A DNA stretch of 64,000 bases, taken from the NCBI RefSeq assembly GCF_000203935.1, contig NC_008577.1, positions 2,666,001 to 2,730,000 of the forward strand, given 5' to 3'. The stretch comes from Shewanella sp. ANA-3 (GTDB lineage: Bacteria; Pseudomonadota; Gammaproteobacteria; Enterobacterales; Shewanellaceae). Under the pieces are notes generated by a model. The model was not told the DNA's origin. It saw only the letters and a program-made list of their open reading frames with translations, and searched no databases. The translations under genes were made by a program, and so were the position numbers. Shown here in pieces: positions 1 through 9,098 of this stretch (positions within the stretch are counted from its first letter, which is position 1; every line of letters begins with the position of its first letter).

Positions 1-878
1 GAAGCTAAATGGGTTTGCGCCTCCAGTTTTACATCCGTAGTCGCTTGAGATTTAAGTTGGGCGCTGTCTTTAGGCGGCTTTTTTGAACGAGCCGTTTTGG
101 CGTCAGATTGTTCAACCAAGGTTTTATATACCGGCTTATCAGTTACTTGCACATTCTGAATCGGTGTTGATAACGCGTCCAACTCATTTGCAAAACTCTC
201 TGCTGTCAGTGATTCAAAAAAGCCGTAACCTAATTCATCGTCACTCACAGCAGCATGGGTTGCGGAATCTGCAGCGTTTGAATGAATATCCTCGACGCGG
301 ATTTCCTTTGCGGTATAAGCCTCGTCAAAAAAGCCGAAATGTTCCGTTTCATCGACCAGCCCCAGCTCGACTTCATCTTCAAAAAAACCAAAACTCGCAT
401 CTTCTTGTGATGCCGAATTGGTTGATACCGCAGCAGGTTTCTCTTGGTTAGCGGTCTCGACAACCTTGGCCGCCTGGGTCGAAAACGGCTCACCATTTAA
501 CGCCGCCACTAACTGGTTTTTAGCAAACTCCACCTGTTGCCAATCGATAGGTTCTTCCTCTCGATAGAGATTTAAAATATGCGACAGGGTATCGACGGTA
601 CGAAGCAAGAGATCAATGACGGAGGATGACAGCTCAAACGTGCCCTTTCGGGTTTTATCGAGCAAATTCTCCATTACGTGAGTCACACTGGTCAGCGCGG
701 TAAAACCAAAGATTCCACTGCCCCCTTTAATCGAATGGGCGGCACGGAAGATGGTATTTAGTTCTTCGGGATCGGGGGCGGCTAAATCTAATGCAAGGAG
801 CAATTGCTCCATATTTTCAAGATGTTCGTGGCTTTCTTCAAAAAAAACCTGATGGAACTCTGCCATATTAATGGACAT
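1..878 (-). CDS. cheA: CheA chemotaxis histidine kinase, N-terminal part (cut by window start)
   Basis: This is the 5' part of a CheA kinase; the gene runs off the window. The protein opens with an HPt domain whose phosphoacceptor is His48 in the AAHSIKGG motif. It is followed by an acidic linker carrying three copies of a G-F-F-E/D motif (FGFFED, FGFFDE, YGFFES) and then a Lys/Ala/Ser-rich stretch. Known role: autophosphorylation at the receptor array and transfer to receiver proteins. ATG at 876-878 was chosen; an in-frame ATG lies four codons later (864-866). It is 18 bases downstream of the CheY-like gene, so it is the distal gene of the operon starting at 4405. The catalytic domain is outside the window and cannot be judged. 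From memory, this type of cluster is called che3 in S. oneidensis. Confidence 0.9.
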   Translation of the reverse strand, partial: MSINMAEFHQVFFEESHEHLENMEQLLLALDLAAPDPEELNTIFRAAHSIKGGSGIFGFTALTSVTHVMENLLDKTRKGTFELSSSVIDLLLRTVDTLSHILNLYREEEPIDWQQVEFAKNQLVAALNGEPFSTQAAKVVETANQEKPAAVSTNSASQEDASFGFFEDEVELGLVDETEHFGFFDEAYTAKEIRVEDIHSNAADSATHAAVSDDELGYGFFESLTAESFANELDALSTPIQNVQVTDKPVYKTLVEQSDAKTARSKKPPKDSAQLKSQATTDVKLEAQTHLA

Positions 879-896
879 AGCACACCCCGACCTAAG

Positions 897-1262
897 TTAG
901 CCCAGCACTTTGGCTGTGATAGCTAATAACTTTTGGGGGTCAAAGGGCTTGACCATCCATCCCGTGGCGCCAGCGGCTCGTCCTTGGGCCTTCATATCTT
1001 CACCGGCTTCAGTGGTCAGCATCACAATCGGCGTGCGTATAAAGGCCGACATGCCTCTGAGGGATTTGATTAAGGTTAAGCCATCCATACGGGGCATATT
1101 TTGATCCGTCAAAATAAAATCGAATCGTTGCCCACCGCATAAATCTAAGGCTTCACGGCCATCCTTTGCTAATACGACTTGGTAATTGGCCGACTTTAAT
1201 GTCGCCTCGACCATCTGTCTAATCGCGGCCGAGTCATCAACAATTAATATTTTTTTGCTCAT
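897..1262 (-). CDS. CheY-like single-domain response regulator
   Basis: A stand-alone receiver domain of 121 residues, the usual CheY length. The acid pocket is Asp9/Asp10, the phosphoacceptor is Asp53 (LTDQNMP), with Thr83 and Lys105 (VKPF) completing the active site. It lies between the partner-switch regulator and cheA and is probably phosphorylated by that CheA. The ATG follows the upstream stop directly (TAAATG), so translation is probably coupled. Whether it binds a flagellar motor or only acts as a phosphate sink or adaptor cannot be told from the sequence. Confidence 0.92.
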   Translation of the reverse strand: MSKKILIVDDSAAIRQMVEATLKSANYQVVLAKDGREALDLCGGQRFDFILTDQNMPRMDGLTLIKSLRGMSAFIRTPIVMLTTEAGEDMKAQGRAAGATGWMVKPFDPQKLLAITAKVLG

Positions 1263-2960
1263 TTACAATTCCATTATGACTTTAGTTTTATTTCCTGGAG
1301 CCACTAATTCATAGCTCTTACAAAGAGACTTGACTAATAAAAGCCCACGACCCGAAATTTGAAACCAATCTGTTGATGCAGCCTGCTCTTTGGGGATATA
1401 ACCCTCACCACTGTCGGACACGATAATCTTGAGTTCATTTAACTGTGCATGCCATTCGAGCTCGACCTTGACCCAGTCAGAAGCGATCAATTTGTCTATG
1501 CTGCCTTCACGTATACTGTGGTACAGTTCAAAGCTCTCGGGATCATTTTTAAGTCGCGAGTCTAACTTAAGCACACCATGGTCCACTGCGTTGGTAACTA
1601 ACTCAGAAACAACAGTAAATACCCTCTGACTAAACGTAGTAGAAAACCCAAAAATATTCAAAAACTGATTCAGTGAATTTAAATAATCGACATTTAACAG
1701 CATTGACCCCATCATTTTTATCGCCCAAGCAAACTCCCCTTTCATGCATATTTGACTCGATTTATGTTCTCGTTCTCGATACCAGTTATTTAATAACTCA
1801 AAATCGAGTACGCAGACGGCAATATCATCGGTTATCTCATGTTCAAAAATACTTTTGAGTTTTGCTTTAAGGTGCTCGGTTAAATCGCGGCCGTAAAAAC
1901 TCAGCAGTGAAATCACGCTATCCATGCCAAAAAAAACACCGCCTTTACTCTGTTGCTCGATTAAACCGTCACTAAGTAGACAAATTCGGCCAGTTTTAGG
2001 GATCGGGAATGTAGCAATATTAGCGATAAACGAACTAGGCGATAAAATACCCAGCGCCATATTTTTAGAGCGATATCTTTGTATATGGTCCAGCTCGCTA
2101 TGCCCGGTTGAACCCTCAAACTCATCTTGGTAAAGCAGTGCATCCGGCATACCGCCATTCCAAAGATGTATCTGATTCTTAAAGAAATCGACTTCCAATA
2201 CCATAGCAGCAACAAAACGATCGCCGGGGCTGTCTTCATACACGTTGGCATTGAGCTCGTAAATCAAACTCACCAAATTAAAGCCTTTCGCTACCATAGC
2301 TCTGAAGGTATTCGCCACCCGTAAAATCGGCATGGCCGCGCTTAAACCATGGCCAGTGGAGTCGGCTATGATTAAAAAGAAATTACCGTTAGGTCCCACG
2401 GTATTGAGAATAATATCGCCGCTAAAATTGGCACTGGCTTGAGTAAACGTTTTGACAAAATCGTAAGTGACATTACCGATATTGACCAGATGCTCAAATA
2501 AGTGCCTCGCCATTTGTTCTTCGCGGGCTTTTTGATATAGCATCTTTTCTAAAATAGAGCGTTGTTGCTTAACTTGTTTCTCTAAGGAAAAATGTGCGAG
2601 CAGGCCTTCAACTTTATGCCAAAATAGCTCTAAATTAATTGGTTTAATAATGTAATCGAGGGCGCCTAATCTAAAACAAGATAATATTTTTTGATACTCA
2701 TTATCAGCGCTGATCACAATCACTGGTACAGGTGACTCGCAATATCTTAATTTTTCTAATAACGTTAAAGCTGAACCGTCGGGTAGAAAATAATCCAATA
2801 AGATAAGCTCAATATTCTGCTGGTAAATTTCCTCACTGGCCTCTTCTAAACTACAACAAGTGATCACCCCCCAACCTTTACTGTGAATAAACGCGGTAAT
2901 AATTTGGTTTGTCACTAGGTCATCTTCAATGACCAAAATATAGCGTTGGCTTTTAGGCAC
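1263..2960 (-). CDS. crsR: Receiver-PP2C phosphatase-anti-sigma kinase, CrsR type
   Basis: A 565-residue three-module regulator. Residues 1-125 are a receiver (Asp13/Asp14, phosphoacceptor Asp56, LLDYFLPDG). A coiled linker follows. Residues about 165-390 form an RsbU/SpoIIE-type PP2C phosphatase (ADSTGHGLSAAM and DDIAVCVLDF). Residues about 430-565 are an RsbW-like HATPase with the N-box ELVTNAVDHG and the G-boxes DSGEGY and GRGLLLVKS. From memory, the S. oneidensis protein of this architecture (CrsR, SO_2119) sequesters sigma-S and is opposed by the STAS protein CrsA. The gene abuts crsA upstream and the CheY-like gene downstream. Its position in a chemosensory operon suggests CheA-dependent control of stress sigma activity; that link is inference from context plus recalled literature. 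Confidence 0.85.
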   Translation of the reverse strand: MPKSQRYILVIEDDLVTNQIITAFIHSKGWGVITCCSLEEASEEIYQQNIELILLDYFLPDGSALTLLEKLRYCESPVPVIVISADNEYQKILSCFRLGALDYIIKPINLELFWHKVEGLLAHFSLEKQVKQQRSILEKMLYQKAREEQMARHLFEHLVNIGNVTYDFVKTFTQASANFSGDIILNTVGPNGNFFLIIADSTGHGLSAAMPILRVANTFRAMVAKGFNLVSLIYELNANVYEDSPGDRFVAAMVLEVDFFKNQIHLWNGGMPDALLYQDEFEGSTGHSELDHIQRYRSKNMALGILSPSSFIANIATFPIPKTGRICLLSDGLIEQQSKGGVFFGMDSVISLLSFYGRDLTEHLKAKLKSIFEHEITDDIAVCVLDFELLNNWYREREHKSSQICMKGEFAWAIKMMGSMLLNVDYLNSLNQFLNIFGFSTTFSQRVFTVVSELVTNAVDHGVLKLDSRLKNDPESFELYHSIREGSIDKLIASDWVKVELEWHAQLNELKIIVSDSGEGYIPKEQAASTDWFQISGRGLLLVKSLCKSYELVAPGNKTKVIMEL

Positions 2961-3254
2961 TTATACATCCCGTTCGACAAGATACAAACGACCCATATTA
3001 GCTATGTTGATAATTTCTTCCGCTTGACCGTGCAAACCTCGAATCGCCGTGCTGATCTGTCGCTCCAACGCTTTTCGATGCAGCAACACCATCATTCCAA
3101 GGGCCGAGCTATCAATGTAAAGCACGCGGCTAAAATCCAGCACTAAGTGCTTAATGTCCTCTTCGAGAAAGGCCTTTTGATAATCGTTGGTGAATTTTTT
3201 ATGGTGATAAAAATCAAAACGTTCCGGCAAAGAGATGTAGAAAATATTAGCCAT
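2961..3254 (-). CDS. crsA: STAS-domain anti-sigma antagonist, CrsA type
   Basis: A single STAS domain of about 97 residues with the SpoIIAA-like phosphorylatable serine in the motif Y-I-D-S-S-A-L-G. Known role of the family: the unphosphorylated form binds the HATPase anti-sigma domain and frees the sigma factor; phosphorylation by the kinase domain switches this off and the PP2C domain reverses it. Here both opposing activities sit in the adjacent gene product, whose ATG follows at once. I chose ATG at 3252-3254; a GTG one codon upstream (3257) is equally readable, and AGGGA lies just before both. The partner in trans is expected to be RpoS, which is not in this window. Confidence 0.85.
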   Translation of the reverse strand: MANIFYISLPERFDFYHHKKFTNDYQKAFLEEDIKHLVLDFSRVLYIDSSALGMMVLLHRKALERQISTAIRGLHGQAEEIINIANMGRLYLVERDV

Positions 3255-3268
3255 CACAATGTCCCTAT

Positions 3269-4405
3269 TTAGAAAAGCTCAATTTCACCGCAACTGATTT
3301 GACTTGCTGATACTGGGTTATGGGTATTTTTACGCCGACCACTGATCTGGGATACCAGACCATCACACTGTTCGTCGAATTCTTCAGGCGACATCGCGGT
3401 GACACTATTTAAGGACTCCCGCAAATGTTGCAGCGTCTGATTGGTGTAAATCATACTTTGGGAGGTGATATCGCTAAATTGTAAGCCACGAATAGCGTCT
3501 GCAATGGCGCTTTCCAATTCATGGGCAGAGGCATCAATTCTGTCAATCACTGCGGCATCTTTTTCTGCTTTAACAATGATTTGCTCCAGCGCGGTATCGA
3601 GATCTTTTTTCGCCTCAATAATGTAAGACATATCCTGAGCAGCCACTTTACTCACTTGATGGGTGAGCTGCTCGATTTGCACTTGAATGGTATGTAACTG
3701 TTTTTGAATACTTTCGCTAAAGCCTGCACTGCGATTAGATAAGGCGCGCACTTCATCGGCCACCACGGCAAAGCCCCTGCCCGCATCGCCCGCGCGGGCG
3801 GCTTCAATGGCCGCATTTAAGGCTAATAGATTAGTTTGCGAAGAGATTTGGTCTATATCCTTGAGTGCCTTCATCGCCTGAGGCATAGATTCATAAATCA
3901 CATTGACCTTTTCGAGCAGATCGATATTGGATGCAGACATCTCAATGGTCGATTGAATAAAACGCTCTAGCGTCATCGAAGTGTTATTGGCAAATAGCTT
4001 CATCTGCTCTGAGTGAAAGATTTCTTCATCATCGGCGCTATGAACCAATGCTGAGATAAACTCGCTTTGCTCGTGCATTAATTTACCTAAGCCATCGAAG
4101 GCGCCACCGAGTAAATCAACCGCATCCGACTGTACCGACAGCACATCGTCGATACTCTGCTCGCAGGTCTTTAATGACACTGACACTTCTTGATAGAGAT
4201 TAAGCTGATCTTGCCAGTCGCCGCTCGCTGCGGAAGTGGCAAAGGAGTGAGGTATGGGTTGAGAGGCTGAGGATTGTCGATAGAATTGCCAACCGAGCAT
4301 GATAATCACGGCAACTAAGGTACTCAGCGTAAAACTGACTAAGCTGCCGATAAAATATCCTATTACTGCTGCAAACACTGCAACAATGCCATCCTTGTAT
4401 GTCAT
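3269..4405 (-). CDS. Short methyl-accepting chemotaxis protein without a large sensor domain
   Basis: A 378-residue MCP with two closely spaced N-terminal hydrophobic segments (residues about 8-42) and no periplasmic ligand domain between them. The signalling hairpin tip is clear near residues 190-225 ([20 protein letters not shown]). It is the first gene of the minus-strand operon MCP-STAS-CrsR-CheY-CheA. Lacking an obvious ligand domain, it may sense membrane state or act through its cytoplasmic region; this is inference. It has no C-terminal methyltransferase-tethering pentapeptide. ATG at 4405; the gap to patZ upstream is divergent and about 270 bases. Confidence 0.88.
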   Translation of the reverse strand: MTYKDGIVAVFAAVIGYFIGSLVSFTLSTLVAVIIMLGWQFYRQSSASQPIPHSFATSAASGDWQDQLNLYQEVSVSLKTCEQSIDDVLSVQSDAVDLLGGAFDGLGKLMHEQSEFISALVHSADDEEIFHSEQMKLFANNTSMTLERFIQSTIEMSASNIDLLEKVNVIYESMPQAMKALKDIDQISSQTNLLALNAAIEAARAGDAGRGFAVVADEVRALSNRSAGFSESIQKQLHTIQVQIEQLTHQVSKVAAQDMSYIIEAKKDLDTALEQIIVKAEKDAAVIDRIDASAHELESAIADAIRGLQFSDITSQSMIYTNQTLQHLRESLNSVTAMSPEEFDEQCDGLVSQISGRRKNTHNPVSASQISCGEIELF

Positions 4406-4679
4406 AGAGACTTCGCAATTATTGATCTGTGATTAAAAAGTAGTTTCATATTCAGGGGTTTTCAAACGACTAACTGATTTTTTTCGCTCAAATCAGCACG
4501 GCGTGCGCAAAAATTGTACGAATAGTGATTTGGCGCCAACTAAATCAGTAGAACGGCTTTTTTATCAGGCGAATGGCTGATTAACTCATAGACTTGTCTA
4601 GTGGATACATAAACTTAGCTGTGCAGCCTGCAAAGCCTAGGTTACACTGGCGTTGTCTTCGACTGGGATGGGATCATTT

Positions 4680-7394
4680 ATGAGTCAACGTACATTACAC
4701 TCCTTATTTAAACCCACATCCGTAGCCATTATTGGCGCCTCCAATAGTGAGAAACGCGCCGGTAATGTGCTGATGAAAAACCTGCTCTCGAGCGGATTTT
4801 CTGGCCCCATCATGCCCGTGACGCCAAAATACCGCGCCGTGATGGGTGTGCTTGCCTATCCCAATATTGAAGCCTTGCCGATAAAGCCCGATCTGGCAGT
4901 CATCTGTACCCGCGCCAGTCGCGTGCCCGCCATCGTCGAAACCCTGGCGCAATTCGGCTGTAAGGTGGCGATTATCATGGCCTCCGGCATGGCGCAGGAG
5001 ATGAATGAAGAAGGTGTCAGCCTGCTCAACTTGGCCATGCAACATGCAAAACGCTACGGCATGCGCATTCTTGGCCCCAATAGTTTGGGGATGTTGTTAC
5101 CGCCGTTAGGGCTCAATGCCAGTTTGGCCCACGCCAGCGCCCTGCCCGGCAAAATTGCTTTTGTGTCGCAGTCTGCGGCGATTTGTACCACGGTACTGGA
5201 TTGGGCCAACAACAAAGGTATTGGCTTTTCATCCTTTATCTCCCTTGGGGATGCCACCGATATTAACTTCGATGAATTGCTCGATTTCCTCGGCCGTGAT
5301 AGCCGTACTAGTGCCATCATGTTGTATATCGACTCTGTCAATGAGAAACGCCATTTTCTCTCTGCCGCCCGCGCAGCCTCCCGCAATAAGCCCATATTAG
5401 TGATTAAATCCGGTCGCAGCGCCGAAGGAGTGCGGGCTGCCAAGTTGCATACGGGTGGCATTGGCGGTAACGATGCCGTGTACGAAGCCGCCTTTAGGCG
5501 CGCAGGTATGCTGCGGGTAAATGATTTAATTGAACTTTTTGCCGCGGTAGAAAGCCTCGCCCACTCTAATCCATTGCAGGGCGAGCGATTAGGGATTATC
5601 AGTAATGGTGGCGGCCCAGCGGTATTGGCCGTCGATGAACTTATTCTGCGCGGCGGTAAACTGGCGGAATTATCCCAAGAGACCATCGCCAAACTCGATG
5701 CCGTGTTGCCCAATACGTGGTCGAAACAAAACCCCGTCGACATTATCGGCGATGCCAACGCCAGCCGTTACGCCAGCGCACTCAATATCCTGATGGATTG
5801 TGAAGAATTAGACGCCATTTTGGTGCTGCATTCGCCGTCCGCCCTTGGTGAAAGTGTCGAGATTGCCGATGCCTTAATTAAAGTGATCCACGCGCATCCG
5901 AAGAAAAACCGCTTAAATATCCTCACCAACTGGAGCGGTGAAGACTCGGCCTATCAAGCCCGCAAACGCTTTACCAAGGGCGGCATCTCCACCTATCGCA
6001 CCCCCGAAGGTGCAGTCGGCGCCTTTATGCATATGGTGGAATATCGCCGTAACCAAAAACTGTTGCAGGAAGTGCCGCAGTCGATCCCCGACAATATTCC
6101 GACCGATAGCCAAACGGCGCGAAAACTGCTGCAAGCGGCACAGGCCAAGGGCAAAGCGGTACTCGAAACCCACGAGGCCAGCCCGATTTTACGCGCCTAT
6201 GGCCTCAATACTATCGACACTTGGTTTGTCAAAGATGCCGATGAGGCCGTCGCTATTGCCAATGAGGCGGGTTATCCCCTCGCGCTCAAGGTGCAATCGC
6301 CGAATATTTTGCATAAATCCGATGTCCACGGCGTCATGCTTAACCTCACCTCGGCGGAAGATATTCGCCATGCCGCCAACGCAATCACCCAGCGGGTACA
6401 TCAGGCCAATCCCGACGCGATTATCGAGGGCATGATAGTGCAGAAGATGGCCTTGACCGCAGGCGCGCAGGAAATTCGGGTCGCCGTGATTAGCGATCCC
6501 GTCTTCGGTCCGGCCATCTGTTTAGGTGAAGGCGGCTCGGAGTGGGATCCGACTCAAGATGCTGCGGTCGCCTTGCCGCCACTCAATATGGCGCTGGCCC
6601 GTTACATGGTGATCCAAGCCTTAAAGACCCATAAATTAAAGGACAGGCATTTACCACTGGGGCTGGATATGAACGCCCTATGCGTGATGCTGACGCAAAT
6701 TTCCCACATCATCATTGACTGCCCAGAAATAGCATCGTTAGATCTTAACCCTGTGCTGGCGGCGGGAGAAAACATCACCCTGCTCGATGTGAATATCCGT
6801 CTGCACGATGCCAATACCGATAACACCTCGCGTCTTGCCATCATGCCCTATCCCAAGGAATTAGAGGAGTTTGCCGAGCTTAAAAATGGTCTTAAGGTCA
6901 TGCTGCGTCCGATCCTGCCCGAGGATGAGCCCAAGCATTTGGCCTTTGATAATTCCCTCTCCGATGAAGACAGGTACAAACGCTACTTTGGCGTGCGCTC
7001 TAAGATGACCCACGAGGAAATGGCGGTACTGACCCAAATCGACTATGCCCGCGAAATGGCGTTTATCGCCACCGCCAAGGGACCGGACGGTGATGACATC
7101 ACCCTAGGTGCGGTCAGGGCCTCCATCGATCCCGACAATACCGAAGCCGAATTTGCCATGGCGGTACGGGGCGATCACCAAGGTATTGGGCTGGGTAAAT
7201 TACTGCTCGAAAAATTGATTAAATACTATCAAGCCAATGACACCCCAGTGCTAACGGGCTTTACCATGTTTGAAAACCGCAATATGGCAAGCCTTGCCAA
7301 GAGCTTAGGCTTTAAGGTTACCTTCGATATGGAAGAACATTTGATCAAAATGCATATGGATCTTAAGGCGCCCAACGCCAATAAGAGTCAATAG
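4680..7394 (+). CDS. patZ: PatZ-type lysine acetyltransferase (NDP-forming acyl-CoA synthetase fused to GNAT)
   Basis: A 904-residue fusion. Residues 1-450 form CoA-binding and succinyl-CoA-ligase-like domains (SVAIIGAS at the start; the HTGGIGGND loop corresponds to the phosphohistidine segment of active ligases). Then comes an ATP-grasp region (about 500-710), and the last 170 residues are a GNAT domain with the acetyl-CoA loop GDHQGIGLGKLL. Known role of the Pat/PatZ family: acetylation of lysines in acyl-CoA synthetases and other central enzymes, the ligase half being regulatory. The His of the ligase loop is retained here, whereas some Pat proteins have lost it. I chose ATG at 4680; the longer reading from TTG at 4653 has no ribosome site. 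Single gene, with a terminator at 7427. Confidence 0.88.
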   Translation: MSQRTLHSLFKPTSVAIIGASNSEKRAGNVLMKNLLSSGFSGPIMPVTPKYRAVMGVLAYPNIEALPIKPDLAVICTRASRVPAIVETLAQFGCKVAIIMASGMAQEMNEEGVSLLNLAMQHAKRYGMRILGPNSLGMLLPPLGLNASLAHASALPGKIAFVSQSAAICTTVLDWANNKGIGFSSFISLGDATDINFDELLDFLGRDSRTSAIMLYIDSVNEKRHFLSAARAASRNKPILVIKSGRSAEGVRAAKLHTGGIGGNDAVYEAAFRRAGMLRVNDLIELFAAVESLAHSNPLQGERLGIISNGGGPAVLAVDELILRGGKLAELSQETIAKLDAVLPNTWSKQNPVDIIGDANASRYASALNILMDCEELDAILVLHSPSALGESVEIADALIKVIHAHPKKNRLNILTNWSGEDSAYQARKRFTKGGISTYRTPEGAVGAFMHMVEYRRNQKLLQEVPQSIPDNIPTDSQTARKLLQAAQAKGKAVLETHEASPILRAYGLNTIDTWFVKDADEAVAIANEAGYPLALKVQSPNILHKSDVHGVMLNLTSAEDIRHAANAITQRVHQANPDAIIEGMIVQKMALTAGAQEIRVAVISDPVFGPAICLGEGGSEWDPTQDAAVALPPLNMALARYMVIQALKTHKLKDRHLPLGLDMNALCVMLTQISHIIIDCPEIASLDLNPVLAAGENITLLDVNIRLHDANTDNTSRLAIMPYPKELEEFAELKNGLKVMLRPILPEDEPKHLAFDNSLSDEDRYKRYFGVRSKMTHEEMAVLTQIDYAREMAFIATAKGPDGDDITLGAVRASIDPDNTEAEFAMAVRGDHQGIGLGKLLLEKLIKYYQANDTPVLTGFTMFENRNMASLAKSLGFKVTFDMEEHLIKMHMDLKAPNANKSQ

Positions 7395-7426
7395 CGCGAA
7401 GCAAACTTCGCCCCGCTGGACACAAT

Positions 7427-7460
7427 AAAAAACGCCGCACTCAAAAGATGCGGCGTTTTT
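7427..7460. terminator. Bidirectional terminator between patZ and emrB
   Basis: An A-run and a GC-rich stem (AAAAAACGCCGCA / TGCGGCGTTTTT) with a 9-base loop. Both strands end in a T-run, so it can serve both convergent genes. Confidence 0.9.
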
Positions 7461-7517
7461 CTATTTATCATGCATTTATCGCTAGCGTGATGCCCTCAAC
7501 TCCGACGAATACTCGTC

Positions 7518-9098
7518 CTATGGCTTTGGTTTTTTATGCACGCCTTTAAGCAGAAACACTAAGGGCACGGCGGATAACGTCACCCACATCATTAACCTAA
7601 AGTCCTGCAAATAGGCCAAGGTCGCCGCCTGACGATTCACTTCGGCATTGAGTAAGGCTATGCCCTGTGTCGTCGATAAATCAACGGCATGAAGATCAAC
7701 GGCGTGCTTGAGCGCAAAACTAAAGGGATGAATGTAATCGGCAAACGCCGCATGATTCATCTGTGTGTGCTGGGCAAGATAGGTGATCACCACGGAGATC
7801 CCTATACTGCTGCCGATATTTCGCATCAGACTAAAGAGCGCAGTCCCCTCATTACGGTATTTTGCCGCTAAGGTTGCAAAGGTAATGGTCGAGAGTGGCA
7901 CAAAGATAAAGCCCAAGCCAAGGCCTTGGATAACCCCAGTTCGCACTATATCCCAGCCGGTAATATTGGTGTTAAAGCCCGTCATCTCCCATAGGGACAA
8001 AATGGTGAGCATCAAACCTAAAAAGATTTGGTAACGTACATCCACTTTGCCGGCGAGCTTACCCACAGTCATCATGGCGATCATAGTGCCGACGCCCCTT
8101 GGCGCCAGCAAGTAACCCACATCAATCACAGGATAACCTAACAGGGTCTGCATAAAAGGCGGCAATAAGGCCATGGTCGCCAGCAGAATAATCCCGATGA
8201 TAAAAATGAAGATAAGCCCGACACTGAAGTTTCTGTCCTTAAACAGCCCAGGCTCAATAAAGGGATGTTTATGGGTAAAGATATGGGCAATAAACAGATA
8301 AAACGCCATGCCAGCAATTATGGCTTCGATAACGATTTCACGACTGGAAAACCAATCGAGGGATTCTCCCCTATCGAGCAACATTTGCAGGGCGCCAATG
8401 GCCAGACTCAACATGGCAAAACCGAGTAAATCGAACTTGCGGCTATGGTCCAGCGGCGTTTCTTTCACATAGGCGGCAAGACCAAACCAAGCCAATAGCC
8501 CAAAAGGCAGGTTGATATAGAACACCCAGCGCCAGTTGTAATACTCAGTTAACCAACCACCGAGGGATGGTCCCAAAATCGGCCCGACCATCACACCAAC
8601 ACCCCAAAGGGCCATGGCCGAACCATGGCGCTCTGGCGGGTAACTGTCGAGTAATACCGATTGGGATAAAGGCACTAAACTGGCACCAAACACCCCTTGC
8701 AATAAGCGAAATAACACAATTTGCTCAAGGTTTTGCGCCGCACCGCACAGCATAGAGGCAATCGTAAAGCCCACCACTGCCCACATAAATACCCGTTTAC
8801 GCCCAATCCTGGCGGTTAAAAAACCCGTCAGCGGCATAAAAATCGCCGCGGCCACAATATAGGAGGTTAACACCCAAGAGATCTGATCCTGAGTCGCCCC
8901 CATGCTGCCCTGCATATGGGGCAAGGCCACGTTGGCAATCGTTGTATCCAGCGCCTGCATAATGGTCGCTAGCATCACCGAAAGCGTGATAAACCCAAGA
9001 TGTTGCTCGTGCTTTTTGGTATCGGTTTGCAAAGCACCGCTCGCGTTAACGGCCTCAGCTTGGGCATGGTCTTGCCCTGCCATCACTTGCTGACTCAC
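7518..9098 (-). CDS. emrB: DHA2-family MFS multidrug efflux permease, EmrB/FarB type
   Basis: A 526-residue MFS protein with the 14-helix DHA2 layout. The hallmark D-T-T-I-A-N-V-A-L-P motif lies in the first helix, G-x-L-x-x-R-I-G-R-K-R in loop 2-3 (TARIGRKRVF), and the antiporter motif in helix 5 (GVGVMVGPILGPSLGG). Known role: proton-driven drug export as inner-membrane partner of an EmrA adaptor and a TolC-like channel. Its ATG overlaps the emrA stop by four bases (ATGA), so the two are translationally coupled. No outer-membrane channel gene is adjacent. Substrate unknown. Confidence 0.92.
   Translation of the reverse strand: MSQQVMAGQDHAQAEAVNASGALQTDTKKHEQHLGFITLSVMLATIMQALDTTIANVALPHMQGSMGATQDQISWVLTSYIVAAAIFMPLTGFLTARIGRKRVFMWAVVGFTIASMLCGAAQNLEQIVLFRLLQGVFGASLVPLSQSVLLDSYPPERHGSAMALWGVGVMVGPILGPSLGGWLTEYYNWRWVFYINLPFGLLAWFGLAAYVKETPLDHSRKFDLLGFAMLSLAIGALQMLLDRGESLDWFSSREIVIEAIIAGMAFYLFIAHIFTHKHPFIEPGLFKDRNFSVGLIFIFIIGIILLATMALLPPFMQTLLGYPVIDVGYLLAPRGVGTMIAMMTVGKLAGKVDVRYQIFLGLMLTILSLWEMTGFNTNITGWDIVRTGVIQGLGLGFIFVPLSTITFATLAAKYRNEGTALFSLMRNIGSSIGISVVITYLAQHTQMNHAAFADYIHPFSFALKHAVDLHAVDLSTTQGIALLNAEVNRQAATLAYLQDFRLMMWVTLSAVPLVFLLKGVHKKPKP

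Noticed and set aside
83..451. 122-codon plus-strand open frame at the window start
   Set aside because: Antisense to the cheA linker, which is part of a continuous, recognisable CheA reading frame.
5054..5758. 234-codon open frame on the minus strand opposite patZ
   Set aside because: It lies fully inside the coding sequence of patZ, whose protein is clearly homologous to Pat enzymes; the reverse frame has low-complexity composition and no ribosome site.
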